Translations under genes and position numbers: made by a program
The notes under the pieces: model-generated
Told to the model about the DNA's origin: nothing
The model's database searches: none
What the model saw: the letters and a program-made list of their open reading frames with translations, nothing else
Shown here: piece after piece, positions 59,894 through 64,000 of the stretch
Layout: each line of letters opens with the position of its first letter
Numbering within the stretch: position 1 is the stretch's first letter
Assembly (NCBI GenBank): GCA_020723805.1
Contig: DYID01000014.1
Location: 1,159-65,158, forward strand
Direction: 5' to 3'
DNA length: 64,000 bases
From: Anaerolinea sp.
GTDB taxonomy: Bacteria; Chloroflexota; Anaerolineae; Anaerolineales; Villigracilaceae

Positions 59894-60550
59894 ATGATGA
59901 CAGACATGAACAAGGACTGGAAACTGCCCAACCCTGAAGCTACACCGTCTCAACTGACCGAACGTCTGCAAGAGATGAAGTCCACGCTTCGGGTTCAGGA
60001 CCCAAGCCTGGTCGCCGTCCGAAGCGCCTGTTCCTGGCTGACGCTGGGTCCGAACCGCGGCGAGTTGCGAATCCCGTTGTTCGGGGAGGTTTGTCTCTTC
60101 CCCTTCCCAGAGTTGACAGGCTATGACCATCATGACAACCCGCTCCCCGATTTTCAACAAGCGCTGCTGTTGTACTATCTCGTCACTGCCGACGGCATGC
60201 CTGTATCGGGACGTTGGGTCTCCTTTGCCGACCTGCCCGATGGGCGTATGTACAACGCCGCGTTTCAGAGTTACAGCGGCGATGCGATTGCAAAAAAGTT
60301 TGGGCTGAACTTGGATGCATTCAAACGGACGTGCGCCCACAAGGGCGGCAAATCTGTTGAGATTGCTTCTGCCTCTTTTGTGTTTCAAGCCCTGCCGTGT
60401 GTACCGCTGCTGGTCACCTTCTGGCTTGGCGACGAAGATTTTCCCTCCTCATGCAAAATCCTGTTCGATGAGTCGGCAAGTCATTACCTGCCCATAGATG
60501 CCTGCGCCATTTTGGGAAGCATGTTGACGCGGAAGATTATCCACGTATAG
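59894..60550 (+). CDS. DUF3786 family protein
   Basis: 218 residues, cytoplasmic. Family traits are LTLGPNRGELRIPLFGEVCLFPFPEL, LLLYYLVTADGMPVSGRWVSFADLPDGRMYNAAF (in parts), AFKRTCAHKGG and a final PIDACAILGSMLTRKI. DUF3786 genes occur in anaerobes next to corrinoid and CODH/ACS genes; a role in maturation or corrinoid handling is inferred. Three near-adjacent ATG codons make the exact start uncertain (59894 or 59906). Confidence 0.82.
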   Translation: MMTDMNKDWKLPNPEATPSQLTERLQEMKSTLRVQDPSLVAVRSACSWLTLGPNRGELRIPLFGEVCLFPFPELTGYDHHDNPLPDFQQALLLYYLVTADGMPVSGRWVSFADLPDGRMYNAAFQSYSGDAIAKKFGLNLDAFKRTCAHKGGKSVEIASASFVFQALPCVPLLVTFWLGDEDFPSSCKILFDESASHYLPIDACAILGSMLTRKIIHV

Positions 60551-60820
60551 TCCGCGTTCTCTAACGCTGACGGTGTGGATAACACAAAACCAATTTCGTC
60601 AAACAAGAGGAACTCTGTCACTATCCCGCGCAGCATGGCAAATGTAAAATGCTTATATGTGCGTTTTGAAAAATACTTCTTGACACCAGTTTCCGCGTAG
60701 GATGCGCTCTTTTGCGCTCCAGCGACTTGGAGAACGTCTTCTACGCGCTTTTTTTCGATTGATTTTCGGTTCTCCCGTTTCTGGCGGGATTATGCCTCGT
60801 GAGTAAGATTCTATGCCACG
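60551..60820. other. Intergenic region without a gene
   Basis: About 270 bases, no convincing open frame or RNA. Contains GCGCTCTTTTGCGCTCCAGC / GGAGAACGTCTTCTACGCGC (60702-60752), hairpin-like words similar to those at 36959, followed by TTTTTTTCG that may terminate the DUF3786 transcript. Confidence 0.4.
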
Positions 60821-60892
60821 AATTCACACGGATTTTCACGAATTTTTTAGACAATCCGTGTGAATTTGTGAAATCCGTGGCTAAGGTTTTTG
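60821..60892. repeat. ACGGATTT-type inverted repeat upstream of cooC
   Basis: Perfect 14-bp inverted repeat AATTCACACGGATT (60821-60834) / AATCCGTGTGAATT (60853-60866), then AAATCCGTGGCTAAGGTTTTT, which matches the right arm of the 9373 element. Could shape expression of the downstream cooC pair. Confidence 0.75.
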
Positions 60893-60953
60893 GGTTTTCC
60901 CGTTAAAAACGGTAGAGCCTGATTTTCAAAATGCTCGTGATGAGGAACCAACC

Positions 60954-61745
60954 ATGAAACTTGCAATCACAGGCAAAGGCGGCGTAGGCAAGACCACGCT
61001 CACGGCGTTGCTTGCCCAATCCTATGCCGATGGGGGGCGGCAGGTGCTGGCAGTGGACGCCGATCCCTCTCCGTGTCTGGCTGGCGCGCTGGGATTTCCT
61101 CCCGACCTGCGCGCCCGACTTCGCCCCATCGCCGAAATGGACGACCTCATCGAAGAACGCACGGGCGCAAAACCGGGAACGATCGGCGGCTTTTTCACTC
61201 TCAACCCGCGCGTGGACGATATTCCCGAACGCTTCAGCGTCGTCCATCGCGGCGTACGCCTGCTCGAAATGGGGAGCGTGGATGTGGGCGGCTCCGGCTG
61301 CATCTGCCCTGAGTCTGCGATGCTGAAAACGCTCTTCACTCACCTGCTCTTCCGTGACGATGACATCCTGCTGCTCGACATGTACGCCGGCGTCGAACAC
61401 CTCGGCAGGGCAACGGTGGATTTTGTAGATGCCATGCTGGTCGTTGCCGAACCGACGCGGCGCAGTCTCGGCACTGCCGCGCAAATCAAGAAACTGGCGA
61501 ACGACATCGGCTTGCAGCGGTTGTATCTTGTGGGGAATAAAGTGCGAAACGATGAAGAAGCCAAATTCCTCGAGACCGAAACTCCCGGATTGCCCCTGCT
61601 GGGCTGGCTCCCCGCCGATTTGAAAGTGCAGGAAGCGGACAGGCTCGGCATTCCCGTATATGACCATGTGGAAAGTTTGCGACTTGCAACGCAGCGGATT
61701 GCCGCCGCCCTCAGCGAACTCACCCGTGACGAAATCATCGAGTGA
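60954..61745 (+). CDS. cooC: CooC-type nickel-insertion ATPase, copy 1
   Basis: MinD-like P-loop ATPase of 263 residues. Deviant Walker A GKGGVGKTT with the signature Lys, VDADPS, and the nickel-binding CxC motif (GCICPE, Cys116 and Cys118) at the dimer interface. DMYAGVEHLGR and VVAEPTRRSL are family-typical. It inserts Ni into the CODH C-cluster. It is transcribed away from the CODH/ACS operon and paired with a second copy. Confidence 0.94.
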   Translation: MKLAITGKGGVGKTTLTALLAQSYADGGRQVLAVDADPSPCLAGALGFPPDLRARLRPIAEMDDLIEERTGAKPGTIGGFFTLNPRVDDIPERFSVVHRGVRLLEMGSVDVGGSGCICPESAMLKTLFTHLLFRDDDILLLDMYAGVEHLGRATVDFVDAMLVVAEPTRRSLGTAAQIKKLANDIGLQRLYLVGNKVRNDEEAKFLETETPGLPLLGWLPADLKVQEADRLGIPVYDHVESLRLATQRIAAALSELTRDEIIE

Positions 61746-61771
61746 CCCCAAAACCCTTTTGACACAAGCCA

Positions 61772-61825
61772 TCCGACCCTCCGACTATCAGACTATCAGA
61801 CTATCCGACTACCAGACTAAAGACT
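61772..61825. repeat. GACTATCAGACTATCCGACT array between the two cooC genes
   Basis: Five or six tandem degenerate 10-mers (CCGACTATCA GACTATCAGA CTATCCGACT). The same word is found in frame inside the RACo gene. The frame upstream of the second cooC is open through it, translating as SDYQTIRLSDYQT. Confidence 0.8.
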
Positions 61826-61827
61826 CT

Positions 61828-62619
61828 ATGACCACCACTATCGCACTCGCAGGCAAAGGCGGCGTGGGCAAGACCACCGTCGCCGCCATGATCATCAAAT
61901 ACCTCGCCCGGAACCAGACGGGCAGCATCCTCGCCATTGACGCCGACCCCTCTTCCAACTTGAACATGGTGCTGGGGCTCGACCTCGAATGGACGGTCGG
62001 CGACATCCGCGAAGATATGCTGGAACAGGTCAAATCGTCGCTGGCGCAGGGTGGCGCGGCAATGGGGGCTTTACCCGGCGGCGTCAACAAACGCGACTAT
62101 CTGGATTATCACATCCGCTCGGCGCTGGCGGAGGGCTCACGCTTTGACCTGATTGCCATGGGGCGCGGCGAGGGACCCGGCTGTTACTGCGCGGTCAATC
62201 ACAACCTGCGCGAGGTGATTGACGGCTTGAGCCGCCACTATGCCTATGTCGTGATTGACAACGAGGCGGGAATGGAACATCTCTCGCGCCGCACCACGCG
62301 CGATGTCCAGCACCTGCTCATCGTCAGCGACCCAACCCAGCGCGGACTGGTCGCCGCACAGCGCATTGCAGACATGCGCAAGGAACTCGACATCAACATC
62401 GAGAATGCCTATCTTATTATCAACCGCCTGCAAGGGGAAATGCCAGAGGCGCTCAAAGCCTTGACCGACAGAATGGATGTGCCTTTGCTCGGCATCATCC
62501 CTGCAAACGAGGAACTTGCCAAGTTCGAATTCTCCGGCAAGCCGCTGGTGGAATTGGGGGACGAGTCGCCGGTCTATCGGGCTGTGGAGGGGATGATGCG
62601 GCAGGTGTTGAAAGGCTGA
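61828..62619 (+). CDS. cooC: CooC-type nickel-insertion ATPase, copy 2
   Basis: 263 residues, the same length as copy 1. Walker A GKGGVGKTT, IDADPSSNLNMVLGL, CxC motif GCYCAVNHNL (Cys119 and Cys121), DNEAGMEHLSRRT and VSDPTQRGL. It differs from copy 1 in the middle region (MGALPGGVNKRDYLDYH). The two may serve CODH and ACS respectively, since AcsF in Moorella is such an ATPase. The start is the ATG right after the repeat; no strong ribosome site. Confidence 0.94.
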   Translation: MTTTIALAGKGGVGKTTVAAMIIKYLARNQTGSILAIDADPSSNLNMVLGLDLEWTVGDIREDMLEQVKSSLAQGGAAMGALPGGVNKRDYLDYHIRSALAEGSRFDLIAMGRGEGPGCYCAVNHNLREVIDGLSRHYAYVVIDNEAGMEHLSRRTTRDVQHLLIVSDPTQRGLVAAQRIADMRKELDINIENAYLIINRLQGEMPEALKALTDRMDVPLLGIIPANEELAKFEFSGKPLVELGDESPVYRAVEGMMRQVLKG

Positions 62620-62638
62620 GCCGGTTTGCGGGGGCGCG

Positions 62639-63436
62639 TCAGCCGGCGGACGTATCCGCGGCGCGCCGCACTTCCTCGTGCAGAAGACGAAGCGCCTCGC
62701 GGCGCAGTTCGGTGAAGCGCGCCGAGCCTTCGGTCTCCAGCCAGCGGCGCGGACGCGGCAGGTCCACCCGCAGTTCCGCTTTGATGCGCCCGGGGCGGGC
62801 GGTCATCACGTAGATTCGGTCCGAGAGCAGAATCGCCTCGTCCACGTCGTGGGTGACGAAGAGGACGGTCGTGCGGTCTTTTTGCCAGACTTCCAGCAAA
62901 AGTTCCTGCATCAGCATCCGCGTCTGGGCGTCCAGTGCGCCGAAGGGTTCGTCCATGAGCAGGATTTGCGGACGGTAAACCAGCGCCCGCGCAATGGCGA
63001 CGCGCTGGCGCATTCCCCCCGAAAGTTGATTGGGATACGCGGCGGCGAAATCCGCCAGCCCCACCAGTTCGAGATGGCGGCGCACCAGTTCGTCCTGCCG
63101 CGCCGCGTCCATGCCGCTCTTCTTGAGGGCGAAGCGCACGTTTTCGGCGACCGTCAGCCAAGGGAAGAGCGTGTAGGACTGAAACACCACGCCGCGATCC
63201 AGACCGGGTCCCTCGATCTCCCGCCCGTCCACGCGGATGCGCCCCTCGCTGATTTCCTCCAAGCCTGCGGCCATCATCAAAATCGTGGACTTGCCGCAGC
63301 CCGAAGGTCCCAGCAGCGAGACGAATTCGTTCGGCTGAACCGTCAGCGAGACCTCCTGCACAGCCAGCAGGCTTTCCCCTTGTTCAAGATTGAAACGTTT
63401 GGAGACGTTCTCGACGTGAAGTTTCGGAAGGCTCAT
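62639..63436 (-). CDS. ABC importer ATP-binding protein, nitrate/sulfonate/taurine type
   Basis: 265 residues: Walker A GPSGCGKST, Q-loop, signature LSGGMRQRVAIARAL, Walker B LLMDEPFGALD, and the switch His in VTHDVDEA. It is of the SsuB/TauB/NrtD group. The ATG overlaps the permease stop (ATGA). The solute-binding protein, which would hint at the substrate, must lie outside the window. Confidence 0.94.
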   Translation of the reverse strand: MSLPKLHVENVSKRFNLEQGESLLAVQEVSLTVQPNEFVSLLGPSGCGKSTILMMAAGLEEISEGRIRVDGREIEGPGLDRGVVFQSYTLFPWLTVAENVRFALKKSGMDAARQDELVRRHLELVGLADFAAAYPNQLSGGMRQRVAIARALVYRPQILLMDEPFGALDAQTRMLMQELLLEVWQKDRTTVLFVTHDVDEAILLSDRIYVMTARPGRIKAELRVDLPRPRRWLETEGSARFTELRREALRLLHEEVRRAADTSAG

Positions 63437-64000
63437 CGCGACTGCACCGCCCAGCGGAAGAGTTTTTTGTATGTCATCTTGAAGAGATAGTCGGTGAGCA
63501 AGCCCATCGCGCCGATGATGAGGATGCCGAGGATGATGGTTTCGGTTTCGAGGAAGCGCTGGGCGCGCATGATGCGGTAGCCCAAGCCGACGCTCGCCGC
63601 GACCAGTTCCGCCACGACCAGATACGTCCATGCCCAGCCGAGCGTGATGCGGAAAGTGTCCCAGATGCCCGGCATTGCCGCCCGCAGGATGACATCGCGC
63701 AGAATCTCCCACTTGCTCAGCCCGAAGGTGGAACTGACCTGAATCAACTCGCGCGGCACGGTCTTGACGTTGTCCATGATGAGCAGGACTTCCTGAAAGA
63801 ATGTGCCGATGAACAGGATGGCGAACTTCTGTGTGTCGCCCACGCCCAGCCAGAGAATCGTCAGCGGGACGAACGCCACGGCGGGCATGTAGCGCACCAG
63901 GTCAATGAACGGCTCGAACAGCCCCTCGAAGAAGTGAAAGTTGCCCATCAGAATTCCGATGGGAACGGCGAGCAGGGTGGAAATCAGCCAGCCGATGAAA
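63433..64000 (-). CDS. ABC importer permease (SsuC/TauC type), 5' end outside window
   Basis: 188 residues of the C-terminal part; the frame remains open to the window end (GWLISTLLAVPIGILMG). Several helices and the EAA loop (STFGLSKWEILRDVILRAAMPGIWDTFRITLG) are present, with a conserved VAELVAASVGLGY segment. It is the membrane partner of the ATPase gene it overlaps. Transported compound not determinable. Confidence 0.93.
   Translation of the reverse strand, partial: FIGWLISTLLAVPIGILMGNFHFFEGLFEPFIDLVRYMPAVAFVPLTILWLGVGDTQKFAILFIGTFFQEVLLIMDNVKTVPRELIQVSSTFGLSKWEILRDVILRAAMPGIWDTFRITLGWAWTYLVVAELVAASVGLGYRIMRAQRFLETETIILGILIIGAMGLLTDYLFKMTYKKLFRWAVQSR

Noticed and set aside
61660-61827. 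N-terminal extension of the second CooC
   Set aside because: It reads through the end of the first cooC and the 10-mer array; the P-loop in CooC proteins lies at the N-terminus.

Overview
The window is a GC-rich stretch (AT-rich only around 2810-3110) of a bacterial chromosome. I place it in the phylum Chloroflexota, most likely an Anaerolineae-like lineage. The grounds are several secreted proteins or lipoproteins with the Ig-like domain first described next to BRCA1 (N_BRCA1_IG), Pro/Thr-rich linkers typical of that phylum, and a bacterial-type acetyl-CoA synthase operon. No rRNA, tRNA, phage, transposase or CRISPR array was recognised.

Layout. 1-1659 is the 3' end of leuS. 1758-9347 holds a degenerate histidine kinase fused to a UPF0175-like domain, two CAP/Ig lipoproteins, rsmI, an S58 aminopeptidase, a small membrane protein and an S10 peptidase. 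9448-13620 is one 1390-residue secreted modular protein. 13784-31753 is a surface-polysaccharide locus: sugar isomerase, acyltransferase, two sulfotransferases, a CMP-sugar synthetase-like gene with a dehydrogenase and an SDR, a DUF115 protein, five glycosyltransferase-type membrane proteins or GT2 enzymes in part duplicated in tandem, a Wzz-like protein and an O-antigen ligase-like protein. 31810-43216 holds an orphan NarL-type sensor kinase, rdgB, queG, three more Ig lipoproteins, GtrA, a UDP-glucuronate decarboxylase-like enzyme, a G5/beta-propeller lipoprotein, another lipoprotein and scpB.

43491-59694 is one long minus-strand operon for the carbonyl branch and the last methyl-branch steps of the Wood-Ljungdahl pathway. 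In transcription order it reads HMA-like protein, cooS, acsB, CBS protein, acsD, acsC, RACo-type activator, acsE, fused metV-metF, GNAT, a degenerate HdrC-like protein, malic enzyme and a thioredoxin-reductase-like flavoprotein lacking its CxxC. On the opposite strand, 59894-62619 holds DUF3786 and two CooC-type nickel-insertion ATPases. The window ends in an ABC importer of the SsuBC/TauBC type. MetVF makes methyl-THF, AcsE moves the methyl to the AcsCD corrinoid protein, RACo reactivates that protein, CooS makes CO, AcsB joins methyl, CO and CoA, and CooC loads nickel. Fhs, FolD and formate dehydrogenase are not in this window.

The most unusual layer is repetitive DNA. ATTACC/GGTAAT octamer arrays begin at or just after the stop codons of consecutive genes in the acetyl-CoA pathway operon. 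MITE-like elements with shared terminal inverted repeats and twin palindromic cores sit between genes. At least four proteins (RACo, RdgB, QueG, the O-antigen ligase) appear to carry short in-frame peptides translated from such repeats. Several genes have a Pribnow-like box 6-14 bases before the ATG, suggesting leaderless transcripts.
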